NCBI GenBank assembly: GCA_963422445.2
Contig: OY729512.2
Location: forward strand, 682,001 to 746,000
DNA from: G963422445 sp963422445
GTDB lineage: Bacteria; Pseudomonadota; Alphaproteobacteria; Thalassobaculales; Thalassobaculaceae
DNA length: 64,000 bases
Direction of reading: 5' to 3'
Shown: one piece after another, positions 55,603 through 64,000 of the stretch
Position numbering within the stretch: the first letter of the stretch is position 1
How the letters are laid out: each line of letters starts with the position of its first letter
The notes under the pieces: generated by a model
The model's database searches: none
The model's input: only the letters and a program-made list of their open reading frames with translations
Told to the model about the DNA's origin: nothing
Made by a program: the position numbers and the translations under genes

Positions 55603-55690
55603 GCAAGACTTTTTGGATATCGGCGCGACATGGGCATGTCGCGCGGCAAGGTAAGGGCAAGTCGTACGGACTGCCGATGCAAGGTCTTGC
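55603..55690 (+). ncRNA. candidate structured RNA upstream of pntAA
   Basis: Three nested stems can be drawn. An outer stem GCAAGAC/GTCTTGC (55603-55609 with 55684-55690) encloses two hairpins: a perfect nine-pair hairpin GCGCGACAT-GGGC-ATGTCGCGC (55623-55644), and a bulged GGC(A)AGTC-GTACG-GACTGCC hairpin (55656-55675). No tRNA T-loop is present. It ends 87 bases before the pntAA start, so a leader role is possible. No known family is recognised. Confidence 0.4.
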
Positions 55691-55777
55691 GTTGTGATGT
55701 AGCACACGGCATGTTCTGCTTAATTCTGCGTGCGCCAAGCTTGCGCCGGCTGTCTTGATCCGCCTGGAGCCCGACGC

Positions 55778-57031
55778 ATGAAAATCGGTATCGTCAGCGA
55801 GCGACGTCCACACGAAAAACGCGTCGCGGCGTCGGCTGATACAGTCAAGCGGTTTGTCGGCTTGGGACTGGATGTCCTGGTTGAAGCCGGTGCCGGCGTG
55901 TCTGCAGCGATCCGCGATGGCGACTATGTCGCTGCCGGTGCCTCGGTGACTGAATCCGCCGCCGATGTCCTCGGTTCAGCCGATATCGTTCTCAAGGTCC
56001 GGAAGCCGATCGGCCCCGGTGCCGAGGTTGCCGGTGCGGCCGACGAAGTTGCGCTGATGAAACCCGGTGCGGTTCTGGTCAGTCTGATGGAGCCCTATCG
56101 CGATCGCCTCCTGTTCGAAGCGATCGCGGCTCGTGGCATCATCTGTTTCGCGATGGAACTAGTGCCGCGAATTACCCGGGCGCAGTCCATGGATGTTCTG
56201 TCCTCGCAGTCCAATCTGGCTGGCTACCGTTCGGTACTTGAAGCCGGTGCCGCATTCGGTCGCTCCTTCCCGATGATGATGACCGCGGCCGGTACCATCG
56301 CACCGGCGAAATGCCTGGTCATGGGAGCGGGCGTTGCCGGACTGCAGGCCATTGCGACGGCCCGCCGTCTCGGTGCAGTCGTTTCGGCGACCGACGTGCG
56401 GCCTGCGGTCAAGCAACAGGTCGAAAGTCTGGGCGCGAGCTTTGTCGCCGTCGAGGACGAAGAATTCAAGGCAGCCGAAACCGAGACGGGTTACGCGCGG
56501 GAAATGAGCAGTGCCTATCGGGAAAAACAGGCCGCATTAATCGCCTCGACCATACCGAAGCAGGATATCGTGATCTGTACGGCGCTGATCCCTGGCCGGC
56601 CGGCTCCGGTGCTGGTTTCCGACAGCATGGTCCGGGAAATGAAACCGGGTTCAGTGATCGTCGACCTTGCCGTTGAACAGGGTGGAAACTGTCCTCTTTC
56701 CGAACTTGGGCAGATCGTTGTCAGGCAAGGCGTGACTATCATCGGCCATGCCAACATGCCGAGCCGGATCGCCGTCGACGCGTCCGCGCTTTACGCGCGC
56801 AATCTTCTGAGCTTCGTCACGCCGATGCTTGATATGGAGGCTGGCGCCGTCAAGATCGGTCTCGAGGATGAAATCGTGAAGGGATCGCTGGTTACGCAGG
56901 ACGGCAAGGTCGTGCATCCTGCGGTTCAGCAGATTGCCTTGGAGTCGTCGAAACGATCCGGCAAGCCCGTCGGGTTGGCGCGTCCGGCGGTAAAGGCCAG
57001 GGACAGCGGGGAAAATCAGGAAAGGTCATGA
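55778..57031 (+). CDS. pntAA: NAD(P) transhydrogenase subunit alpha, part 1
   Basis: This 417-residue NAD(H)-binding dI domain reads MKIGIVSERRPHEKRVAASA at the N-terminus. It carries MELVPRITRAQSMDVLSSQS, LVMGAGVAGLQAIATARRLG as the NAD motif, RPAVKQQVESLGASF and RPAPVLVSDSMVREMKPGSV. The alpha subunit is split, as in many alphaproteobacteria, with the membrane part encoded next. The enzyme uses the proton gradient to reduce NADP+ with NADH. Its stop overlaps the start of pntAB. Confidence 0.92.
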   Translation: MKIGIVSERRPHEKRVAASADTVKRFVGLGLDVLVEAGAGVSAAIRDGDYVAAGASVTESAADVLGSADIVLKVRKPIGPGAEVAGAADEVALMKPGAVLVSLMEPYRDRLLFEAIAARGIICFAMELVPRITRAQSMDVLSSQSNLAGYRSVLEAGAAFGRSFPMMMTAAGTIAPAKCLVMGAGVAGLQAIATARRLGAVVSATDVRPAVKQQVESLGASFVAVEDEEFKAAETETGYAREMSSAYREKQAALIASTIPKQDIVICTALIPGRPAPVLVSDSMVREMKPGSVIVDLAVEQGGNCPLSELGQIVVRQGVTIIGHANMPSRIAVDASALYARNLLSFVTPMLDMEAGAVKIGLEDEIVKGSLVTQDGKVVHPAVQQIALESSKRSGKPVGLARPAVKARDSGENQERS

Positions 57032-57441
57032 ACGCAGAACACGTGCTTGATCGGGCAAGAGAACTTGCCGGCGATGCCGGACGCCTTGCTGACGACCTTG
57101 CCCGACTGGTTGAAACCGGAGTGTCGACGCCAGGCGAAAATGTGCCGGCCGCAACGAACGTTGACCCATTCGTTTTTGGTCTGACCGTCCTCGTTCTTGC
57201 CTGTTTCGTGGGCTACTATGTTGTCTGGCGGGTTACGCCAGCCCTGCACTCACCTCTGATGAGCGTGACGAATGCGATCTCGTCGGTGATCATCGTCGGC
57301 GCGTTGATTGCTGCCGGTCCGATAGATGCCAGTTTTTCCCAGGTCATGGGCTTCTGCGCGGTGCTGTTGGCGTCCGTGAATATCTTTGGCGGGTTTATCG
57401 TTACACAGCGCATGCTTTCGATGTTCAGGAAAAAACGGTGA
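57028..57441 (+). CDS. pntAB: NAD(P) transhydrogenase subunit alpha, part 2
   Basis: This 137-residue protein has an N-terminal soluble segment, then three or four membrane helices (PFVFGLTVLVLACFVGYYVV, then AISSVIIVGALIAAGP, then VMGFCAVLLASVNIFGGFIV). ITQRMLSMFRKK is the usual C-terminus of this membrane module. It forms the proton channel with PntB. It overlaps pntAA by four bases and precedes pntB by 16. Confidence 0.9.
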   Translation: MNAEHVLDRARELAGDAGRLADDLARLVETGVSTPGENVPAATNVDPFVFGLTVLVLACFVGYYVVWRVTPALHSPLMSVTNAISSVIIVGALIAAGPIDASFSQVMGFCAVLLASVNIFGGFIVTQRMLSMFRKKR

Positions 57442-57457
57442 ACCGGAGCTGTGCCCG

Positions 57458-58846
57458 ATGACCGACAACATTGCCGCCATTCTTTATCTGATTTCGGGCG
57501 TCTGCTTTATCGTGGCGCTGCGTGGATTGAGTTCTCCGGACACGGCGCGGCAAGGGAATGTCTTCGGCATGGTCGGGATGGCCGTCGCGGTCGGAACCAC
57601 GCTGGCGCTTCCCAGTGTCCTCAGTTACGAAATGATCATCGCCGGCATCGTGCTTGGCGGTGCGGTGGGCACGTTTATTGCGCGCAGGATCGAGATGACG
57701 GCCTTGCCGCAACTGGTGGCGGCCTTTCACAGCCTTGTCGGCCTCGCGGCCTGTTTTGTCGCTGCGGCTGCGTTCTACCGGCCGGAAGCCTATGGAATCG
57801 GCAACTTTCTCGAGATCCATCCCGCGAGCCTTGTCGAGATGTCTCTGGGGTTGGCAATCGGCGCTGTGACGTTCACCGGGTCGATCATCGCATTCGGCAA
57901 GCTTCAGGGGATCATTACCGGCGCACCGCTGGTATTCCCGGGACAGCATTTGCTGAACGCCTTGCTCGGTCTGGGTCTGGTGGCGCTGATTGTCTGGATC
58001 GTGCGTGATCAGACCGAGATGGCGTTCTGGGCGATTCTCGGGTTATCGCTCCTGATCGGGATTCTTATCATCGTGCCGATCGGCGGCGCCGACATGCCGG
58101 TCGTGATCTCCATGCTCAATTCCTATTCCGGTTGGGCTGCTTGCGGGATCGGCTTCACGCTGAGCAACAGCCTTCTCATCGTCACGGGCGCACTGGTCGG
58201 ATCCTCCGGCGCGATCCTGTCCTACATCATGTGCAAGGGCATGAATCGTTCGTTCTTCAGCGTCATTCTTGGTGGTTTTGGGGGCGAGAGTGACGCGGCG
58301 GCGCAGGTGCATGGTGACCGCGGCGTTAATTCCGGTAGCGCCGAAGACGCCGCATTCATCATGGAGAATGCCGCGTCAATCATCATCGTACCTGGTTACG
58401 GCATGGCGGTGGCTCAGGCGCAGCATGCGTTGCGGGAGATGGGTGATCTTCTGGAAGCGCGCGGGGTCACCGTCCGCTATGCGATCCACCCGGTCGCCGG
58501 CCGCATGCCCGGACATATGAATGTACTGCTTGCTGAAGCCAATGTTCCGTATGAACAGGTTCTGGAGCTTGAGGAGATAAACCGCGACTTTGCGCAGACT
58601 GATGTCGCCTTCGTGATCGGCGCTAACGATGTCGTCAATCCTGCGGCGAAGACCGATCCGGCGAGTCCGATCTATGGCATGCCAATTCTTGATGCGGAAA
58701 AAGCGAAGACAGTCTTCATCGTCAAACGCTCGATGGCTTCGGGATATGCCGGCGTCGACAACGAACTGTTCTTCCGTGACAACACGATGATGCTGTTTTC
58801 CGATGCCAAGAAGGTTTGCGAGGAGATTGTTCAGGCACTTGACTAG
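57458..58846 (+). CDS. pntB: NAD(P) transhydrogenase subunit beta
   Basis: This 462-residue protein has about eight membrane helices followed by the NADP-binding dIII domain. GLSSPDTARQGN and GTFIARRIEMTALPQLVAAF are typical of the dII part. IIVPGYGMAVAQAQHALREM near residue 313 is the NADP fingerprint and VAGRMPGHMNVLLAEANVPY follows it, then VIGANDVVNPAAKTDPASPI and KRSMASGYAGVDNELFF. It completes the three-gene pnt operon. Confidence 0.92.
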   Translation: MTDNIAAILYLISGVCFIVALRGLSSPDTARQGNVFGMVGMAVAVGTTLALPSVLSYEMIIAGIVLGGAVGTFIARRIEMTALPQLVAAFHSLVGLAACFVAAAAFYRPEAYGIGNFLEIHPASLVEMSLGLAIGAVTFTGSIIAFGKLQGIITGAPLVFPGQHLLNALLGLGLVALIVWIVRDQTEMAFWAILGLSLLIGILIIVPIGGADMPVVISMLNSYSGWAACGIGFTLSNSLLIVTGALVGSSGAILSYIMCKGMNRSFFSVILGGFGGESDAAAQVHGDRGVNSGSAEDAAFIMENAASIIIVPGYGMAVAQAQHALREMGDLLEARGVTVRYAIHPVAGRMPGHMNVLLAEANVPYEQVLELEEINRDFAQTDVAFVIGANDVVNPAAKTDPASPIYGMPILDAEKAKTVFIVKRSMASGYAGVDNELFFRDNTMMLFSDAKKVCEEIVQALD

Positions 58847-58929
58847 GCTGGCCGGCGTTTTGCCACGGGTCGCGTACGGCGAGCCTTACCAGGGATTGGC
58901 ATCAGCGGTTTCGCCCGCCTCGGTACCAC

Positions 58930-60351
58930 TTACAGCCGATCTCCCTGCCGATTGTTCGTCCGGGATTGAATTTCGATGACATTGGGATGGCTTTCATCCT
59001 CGTCCAGAGTCTCGACTTCGGGCAGGACGCCCTCCGCCGGTGGTGATTCTTGCAGACGCGTGACGCGTGGCGGCGTTTTCCAGGCAATCAGTGCAAAGCC
59101 ACCGCAATTGCCGCAAAGTGGCTCCCAGGCAGCTCCAACGGCGCCACAGGATCCACATGTCCATGATGGATCTGGTGGCGCATTGTCAGCCTGATCGCGC
59201 CAGCGTCGTGCCGCATCGGTATCGCCGTGTTCCTCTTCTTCAAGCCGGGCCAGGAGCCGGAAGGCGTGCACGCTCCGGTCGGACTCATCAATGAGTGCGA
59301 GATTGCGGCGGGCCTCGCTCCAGATCTTGGCATCAAGCGCGGCGCTCGCAAGGAACAGCCGGCTCGTCGGATCGTCGAATTTTTCGGCAATCAGATTCTG
59401 CAGCCGCCGGAATCGCTCAAGGTTCCGTTCATCGGGCCAGAGATCAAGATAGGCCGCGGCGATGTCAGGGTGTTGCGAATGAGTCCAGGCCTGTTCGAGC
59501 CCGCGTGCAGCCTTTCTGACCCGGGCCAGGCGGGTCAGCGCTTTGGCGCGTAGAACGGCCGCGGGGACCGCGCCGGACGATGTCGCAATTGCCTTGTCAG
59601 CCCAGTCCATGACGTCTTTGGTCTGACCCTTCAGGTCCGCTTCGAGCGCACGCGCCGTGAAGATGGCCAGACGCTGCGGCAACGCCTCGGATTCGGTCAG
59701 AAGGCCGCGGCGTACTGCGCTGAACAGCGTCGACTGGGCATCAGCCCAATGGCCTCGCCGGGTCTGGAGATCGAACAGGATTTCGACGACGGAGCCCGAT
59801 TGCGGGCGAATCCGGTGAGCTTGTTCGGCCAGCGCCAATGTCCGGTCGTCGTCCTTTTCACGCATGGCCTGGCGCATCAGGCCGGTCAGGCCGAGAAAGG
59901 CGGTTTCCTGATTGGCGCTGAGTGCGTTGAAATACCGCCGAGCCGCAGCTTCATCGCCGTTCAGGGATGCCGCTTGCGCGGACAGCAGCCGCGTCAGATC
60001 GGGATCCTGCAGCAGGGCGTCGGCCCGTTGCGCCATCTGTTTCGCTTCATCCCTGTCGCCGACCGCGACCGCCGCCATACCTAGGGTGAGCGCGCGATAA
60101 CCCGCTTCACGCCGGCGCATGCGCCGGCGTGACAGGAAGCTGCCCGGCACCCCTGCCAACCCGCGCAACAATCGGAACAGGCTGACGACCACCAGCGCGG
60201 CGAGTCCGGCAAGAACCAGCAATACCCCGAAATAGGTTTCGATGTGATAGCCGAGCCATTCGATTTCGACATGGCCGGGATTGTTGCTCAGCCAGACGGC
60301 GACGCCGATCAGTACGGCCAGTTCGACAAGATAGATCAGGGCGCGGCGCAT
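58930..60351 (-). CDS. hemY: heme biosynthesis-associated protein HemY
   Basis: This 473-residue protein has two membrane helices (LIYLVELAVLIGVAVWLSNN, then YFGVLLVLAGLAALVVVSLF). A helical repeat region follows with ARRYFNALSANQETAFLGLT and a C-terminal zinc-ribbon-like WTCGSCGAVGAAWEPLCGNC, typical of alphaproteobacterial HemY. It is not the oxidase of Gram-positive HemY. Its exact role is unsettled, but it co-occurs with hemCD. It directly follows the Mic60-like gene. Confidence 0.85.
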   Translation of the reverse strand: MRRALIYLVELAVLIGVAVWLSNNPGHVEIEWLGYHIETYFGVLLVLAGLAALVVVSLFRLLRGLAGVPGSFLSRRRMRRREAGYRALTLGMAAVAVGDRDEAKQMAQRADALLQDPDLTRLLSAQAASLNGDEAAARRYFNALSANQETAFLGLTGLMRQAMREKDDDRTLALAEQAHRIRPQSGSVVEILFDLQTRRGHWADAQSTLFSAVRRGLLTESEALPQRLAIFTARALEADLKGQTKDVMDWADKAIATSSGAVPAAVLRAKALTRLARVRKAARGLEQAWTHSQHPDIAAAYLDLWPDERNLERFRRLQNLIAEKFDDPTSRLFLASAALDAKIWSEARRNLALIDESDRSVHAFRLLARLEEEEHGDTDAARRWRDQADNAPPDPSWTCGSCGAVGAAWEPLCGNCGGFALIAWKTPPRVTRLQESPPAEGVLPEVETLDEDESHPNVIEIQSRTNNRQGDRL

Positions 60352-60357
60352 GATGAA

Positions 60358-61725
60358 CTATCCGGCAGTTGCAAGCGCAGCAAGCGCCAGAGCCTGAAGT
60401 TCCGACAATGCGTTACCGACGGCAAGCCGTGCCCGTGCTTCGCCAAGCCAGGGCGCGATTGCGTCTGCTTCGGGGCCGTCCAGTGTTTCCAGGGTCGAGA
60501 CCACGGTTTCCAGATCACCGGATGCCAGTGCCCGCTCCGCCGTGACAAGCGCAGCATCGACTGTGCCGGTCCCGGTGTTTTCGATCTTGCGGATCGTGAA
60601 CAGGGACGCGACCTGCGTGATCGCCATGCTGAGCTGGTCATCTGCGGCACCGACGTCCCGGCTCCTGATGACTGCTGAAGCCGCCACGCCGAATCTGCTT
60701 TTCAGGAGACTGAGGCTGGGTGCGCCGGTATCGGCATGCGACGCCAGACGCTGCATGGGCTCAACCCATGCCTTCTCCTCCAGAGTGACCGAATGCAATG
60801 CATCGAACTGGTTTCTGTACGGGCCCGGCCCGGCTGTTGCGACGGCCAGCTGGCTGACTCCGAGCAGGACGAGTGCGGCACGGTCGCGTTCGGGCCGGGG
60901 CGTGGTGACGGTGTCGGTCAGCGCTGCGACCTGTCGGTCGAGTTCAGCGATCTGCGGTTTGAGCGCATCGGTCTCGTCACGAAGCTTGACGAAGACGTCA
61001 GGACTGACGGACTCCGTGGTCTCGAGCGTGGACACCCGTTCAGCTAGGGAAACAATCGTTCCGATCATTCCCGACAAATCCGGTGCTGGTGCTGGTGCTG
61101 GCGCAGGGGTCGGGGGAGTGGGCTTGTCATGGATCTCAAGCGCCGCAACCCGCGCCAAGAGATCGCGCAAGGCGTCATCAATGCGGTCGATGGGGGCGGT
61201 CTCGCCGGCCGCAGAGCGGAGCTCCAGTATTTCGGCCTCAACCGCTCCGGTCTTCTCCGACAGGCCGGTGAAACGCTGTTCGATTGCCATAATCCGGTTT
61301 TCGGCGGCATCGGTTCGGGCCATCAGCGCAGCCAGGGTTTGCCGGGTCTTGGCAAGTTCGGCTACTGGATCGTAGGCAGGATCTTTTGCCGTATGCCGCG
61401 GCGTCTGCAACCCTGTCGCAGTCGAGATTGTCTCATCGTCCGGCCGTCCGTTTCCCGGGCCGGGCCGCAATATCGAAGGGTTGAGCCCGAGACCGGCGAT
61501 CAGATGCGACGCCGTGCTGCGCCAGTAAGGGTATGTCGCGGCGGCAGTCATCAATCCGACGCCCGCGATCAGGCCGATAATCAGATAAGGTCTTGCCTGG
61601 CGCAGGCGGTCAGGCTTGTCTGCTGGTTTGTCAGACCCGATTTCTGTCGCAACGGCGCCCGTATTCCCGGGGTCGTCGACTTGTTGTCCGGCATTATCGG
61701 GGCGTTTGTCCGGGCTGGTCGGCAT
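60358..61725 (-). CDS. Mic60/mitofilin-like inner-membrane protein (COG4223)
   Basis: This 455-residue protein has an N-terminal cytosolic Pro- and Asp-rich segment and one membrane helix near residues 46-67 (PYLIIGLIAGVGLMTAAATY). A long coiled coil runs from about residue 120 to 290. A C-terminal mitofilin-like domain includes LVLLGVSQLAVATAGPGPYR and GEARARLAVGNALSELQALA. Alphaproteobacterial homologues shape intracytoplasmic membranes. The position between hemD and hemY is the canonical one. Confidence 0.8.
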   Translation of the reverse strand: MPTSPDKRPDNAGQQVDDPGNTGAVATEIGSDKPADKPDRLRQARPYLIIGLIAGVGLMTAAATYPYWRSTASHLIAGLGLNPSILRPGPGNGRPDDETISTATGLQTPRHTAKDPAYDPVAELAKTRQTLAALMARTDAAENRIMAIEQRFTGLSEKTGAVEAEILELRSAAGETAPIDRIDDALRDLLARVAALEIHDKPTPPTPAPAPAPAPDLSGMIGTIVSLAERVSTLETTESVSPDVFVKLRDETDALKPQIAELDRQVAALTDTVTTPRPERDRAALVLLGVSQLAVATAGPGPYRNQFDALHSVTLEEKAWVEPMQRLASHADTGAPSLSLLKSRFGVAASAVIRSRDVGAADDQLSMAITQVASLFTIRKIENTGTGTVDAALVTAERALASGDLETVVSTLETLDGPEADAIAPWLGEARARLAVGNALSELQALALAALATAG

Positions 61726-61781
61726 GGAGCGTTACCAAGGCAATTGCAGATCGTACAATAACACTCTGCAGGCGGCTTGTG

Positions 61782-62549
61782 TCAGGATTTGGGTAATAAG
61801 GCCAGAAGGTCCGTCTGGGTCGGCCGAGCCGCGACAACAATTGCCTGCCAGTCCGGTGCCGCTGCCGCAACCGCGTCGCTGATGCAATATGCCGTCATTG
61901 AGCGGGTAGCCCATCCGAGACCGGCCCGTTTGAGCAAAGACGCGAAGAGTCGCGCCGATCGAGGTGAATAAAGCAGAACACCGTCGACCGCTCGCGCCGC
62001 AAAATATCCGGCTGCGACCGGATCAAGAGCCGGCATCGGTTCGGCTCGATAGACGACCTGGCGCTGAACGGTAAAGCCTTTGGCGGTCAGCAGGCCGGTG
62101 AGGTCACCGGTTACCGGATCCCCGGAAAGGTACAGCAGCGATCCGGCCCCCGGCGCCAAGGCATCGGCAGTCAGCTGAGCCAGATCCCGGACAGCACCGG
62201 CAGCGGAACGAACATCGCGATAGCCGGCGGCCCTTGCAAGTGTGGTGGTTGCATCGCCGACACACAAGACCGGCAAGGTCCGATCGGCATTCCAGGTCGT
62301 CATGGCTTCGACGGCGTTGCCGCTGGTCAGGAGAATTGCCTGGTGCCCCGATATTTCGGCCGGATGTACGGGCAGGTGAACGATTTTAACGACGGGTGTG
62401 ATGACGCAACGGAAGCCTCGATCAAGGAGAATTGCGGCGAGGCGTTCCGATTCGTCGCGTGCTCTGGTCAGAGCAAGTCGCATTGTCCTGTCGTTGCTGG
62501 TTGTGGCCGTCGCAAATGCCGACGGCTGAGACATCTGCGACTGATCCAT
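61782..62549 (-). CDS. hemD: uroporphyrinogen-III synthase
   Basis: This product of about 255 residues (or 233 if the MRLALTRARDESERLAAILL start at 62483 is used) belongs to the HemD family. Motifs include ILLTSGNAVEAMTTW, VLCVGDATTTLARAAGYRDV, LLYLSGDPVTGDLTGLLTAK and DGVLLYSPRSARLFASLLKR. The enzyme closes hydroxymethylbilane to uroporphyrinogen III. The second start follows an AGGA and matches the family's usual N-terminus. Its supplier gene hemC, just upstream, is decayed. Confidence 0.85.
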   Translation of the reverse strand: MDQSQMSQPSAFATATTSNDRTMRLALTRARDESERLAAILLDRGFRCVITPVVKIVHLPVHPAEISGHQAILLTSGNAVEAMTTWNADRTLPVLCVGDATTTLARAAGYRDVRSAAGAVRDLAQLTADALAPGAGSLLYLSGDPVTGDLTGLLTAKGFTVQRQVVYRAEPMPALDPVAAGYFAARAVDGVLLYSPRSARLFASLLKRAGLGWATRSMTAYCISDAVAAAAPDWQAIVVAARPTQTDLLALLPKS

Positions 62550-62559
62550 GATCTTCGGC

Positions 62560-63334
62560 CTAGTGCAGGCGATGGCCCTCCTCCGTGGTGGCGGTGAGGA
62601 TTCGCTGTCCGACACGGTCGATCGAGGCATGCTCGGCAACCGGGACTTGGAGGCTGCCGCCATGACAGCTCGGCAGCGCGCGTTCCCCGCCGTCCTGTCG
62701 AGTGCCGTCGACAGGGCTGGCGACCACGATCCATCCACTGGATACGAGCGTCGACCTGATGATCCGACAACGGGCATCGCACATTTGTCGTGTCCTGTCG
62801 GATTGCCAGCGGCAGGATTGCGGGCGCGACCATGCAATCAACTTGGTCGGAAAAGACTGTCCACATATCGGTATTGCCGTGAAACAATGCCGTCTGGATG
62901 ACTGGGTGCTTGTGCCTGACCAACGCTACGCGCCGGACCGAAGACGCGCCAGTGACCGCGTTGGCCGGGAGGCCATCGAGATATTCTATCCGGCCTGACA
63001 AAAAGGCAATGTTTGGCAAGAGGCAGCCGATTCCGATTTCGGGCAACCGGTTGATTTCAATGCTTTTCAGGGAATGGATCGCGAGACTTGCACAACTGGC
63101 AATCAGGGTTCTATCGATTTTTTTCAACAGGCCCTTGCGGCTGATATCGACGAGCGGATGATCGCGCAAGGGCCCGGTCGTTGTGCTCATGACGGTTTTG
63201 ATAGTGTTCGTGGCCCGCCATGCCAAATGTTCGGCTGCAAAATGTTGCGTCGTCCCGGCGGTTCGGGCAACCGCGGCCCGGGAGCCGGGCATGCCGATCG
63301 GGATCACGCAGATGCCTTTGGTCTGGTCTTCCAT
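62560..63334 (-). pseudogene. hemC: porphobilinogen deaminase, decayed
   Basis: The frame reads GTTQHFAAEHL, TIKTVMSTTTGPLRDHPLVD, SRKGLLKKIDRTLIASCASL, AIHSLKSIEINRLPEIGIGC, ASSVRRVALVRHKHP and FHGN, clearly HemC-derived. The catalytic Asp of HSMKD is Ser (HSLKS), and the RGN Arg is His. A frameshift near 62770 moves the C-terminus to another frame. There the dipyrromethane-binding Cys of DGSCQ is Leu (GGSLQVPVAEH). Several short segments are missing. It lies in the normal hemC place, divergent from tsaD. Confidence 0.85.
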
Positions 63335-63385
63335 GACGTCCCTGTGTAGACCTGTGAATGGCAAACAAAAAGGGTGAAACCGACC

Positions 63386-64000
63386 ATGAGCCAATCATCG
63401 CGACCAGTGATCGTGCTCGGCATCGAATCAAGCTGCGATGAAACCGCTGCTGCCATTGTTGACGGCAACCGGACCATTCGTTCCAATATCGTGTTGATAC
63501 AGCTTGACGAACATCGTCCGTTCGGTGGTGTGGTTCCCGAACTTGCGGCCCGCGCTCATATCGCGCATCTTGATGGCGTCATCGGCCGGGCGATGTCCGA
63601 AGCCGGAATCGGTTATGATGCGCTCGACGGGGTTGCGGCGACCGGCGGCCCGGGTCTTATCGGCGGCGTTCTGGTCGGCGCGACCATGGCCAAGAGCATT
63701 GCCTTGGCAACCGGTGCTCCGTTCATTGCTGTCAATCATCTTGAAGGCCATGCCTTGACGGCGCGCCTGACGCACGATATCGGCTTTCCTTTCCTCCTGC
63801 TTCTGGTTTCGGGTGGTCACTGTCAGTTGCTGGCGGTGGAAGGTGTTGGCCGATATCGATTTTACGGCATGACCGTCGACGATGCGGTCGGTGAGGCCTT
63901 CGACAAGACGGCAAAACTTCTCGAACTCGGCTATCCGGGCGGTCCGGCGCTCGAAGCGGCTGCGCGATCCGGAGACCCGCAACGATTTCCACTGCCTCGT
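63386..64000 (+). CDS. tsaD: tRNA threonylcarbamoyladenosine transferase TsaD, N-terminal part
   Basis: The first 205 codons are present; the gene continues past the right edge. VLGIESSCDETAAAIV at residues 10-25, VPELAARAHIAHLDGVIGRA with the metal-binding His pair, GGPGLIGGVLVGATMAKSIA and FLLLLVSGGHCQLLAVEGVG define TsaD (Gcp/YgjD). It installs threonylcarbamoyl on A37 of tRNAs with TsaB and TsaE. It is divergent from hemC with a gap of about 50 bases. Confidence 0.93.
   Translation, partial: MSQSSRPVIVLGIESSCDETAAAIVDGNRTIRSNIVLIQLDEHRPFGGVVPELAARAHIAHLDGVIGRAMSEAGIGYDALDGVAATGGPGLIGGVLVGATMAKSIALATGAPFIAVNHLEGHALTARLTHDIGFPFLLLLVSGGHCQLLAVEGVGRYRFYGMTVDDAVGEAFDKTAKLLELGYPGGPALEAAARSGDPQRFPLPR

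Noticed and set aside
55603..55690. tRNA gene suggested by a seven-pair closing stem and length of 88 bases
   Set aside because: There is no T-loop GTTCRANNC sequence, no D-loop GG pair at the right place, and the inner hairpins do not match tRNA arm lengths.

Overview
The window looks like a chromosomal segment of an alphaproteobacterium, probably close to Rhodospirillales. Three landmarks support this: the hemC-hemD-COG4223(Mic60-like)-hemY block divergent from tsaD (58930-64000), a pntAA-pntAB-pntB operon with a split alpha subunit, and the dapC-ftsK-lolA order. Codon use is GC-rich throughout. No tRNA, rRNA or CRISPR array was found. The identifications rest on reading the translated sequence; no database search was run.

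The most striking property is genome erosion. About ten insertion sequences from at least five families (IS1380, IS5/IS427, IS630, IS1595, IS1634) lie beside many broken genes. Between 1 and 24500 few ancestral genes survive: a CoA-transferase/flavin monooxygenase pair, a dehalogenase, a Nudix hydrolase, a cyclic-nucleotide-binding protein, a small membrane protein and a ketopantoate-reductase-like enzyme. A former surface or polysaccharide cluster (methyltransferase, ABC exporter, glycosyltransferase, polysaccharide deacetylase; 3771-9426) is pseudogenised, and the exporter is split by an IS1380-type element. From 15.7 to 24.3 kb there is an IS nest. Its last four elements abut end to end with a CTAG tetranucleotide at every junction.

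From 24.5 to 33.1 kb the chromosome is healthy: a PQQ-type sugar dehydrogenase, a four-gene polyamine-type ABC importer, and a divergent dimethylglycine/sarcosine dehydrogenase-like flavoenzyme. After an IS1634 element (34.1-35.9 kb) comes a polyhydroxyalkanoate region: PhaE-like and PhaC-like proteins, an FMN-dependent hydroxy-acid oxidase, PhbA and PhbB on the minus strand, with PhaR divergent. A candidate PhaR operator lies between the two arms. Housekeeping genes follow: DUF2333, a class I amidotransferase, sterol desaturase, LolA, FtsK, DapC, an IlvD/Edd dehydratase, heme A synthase, transhydrogenase, HemY, Mic60-like, HemD and TsaD.

The main points for follow-up are a clearly decayed hemC at its canonical locus beside apparently intact hemD, hemY and ctaA; the CTAG-joined IS array; a candidate structured RNA about 90 nt upstream of pntAA; and a DruA-type (DUF4338) remnant. 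I did not find a convincing intact, previously undescribed multi-gene system.
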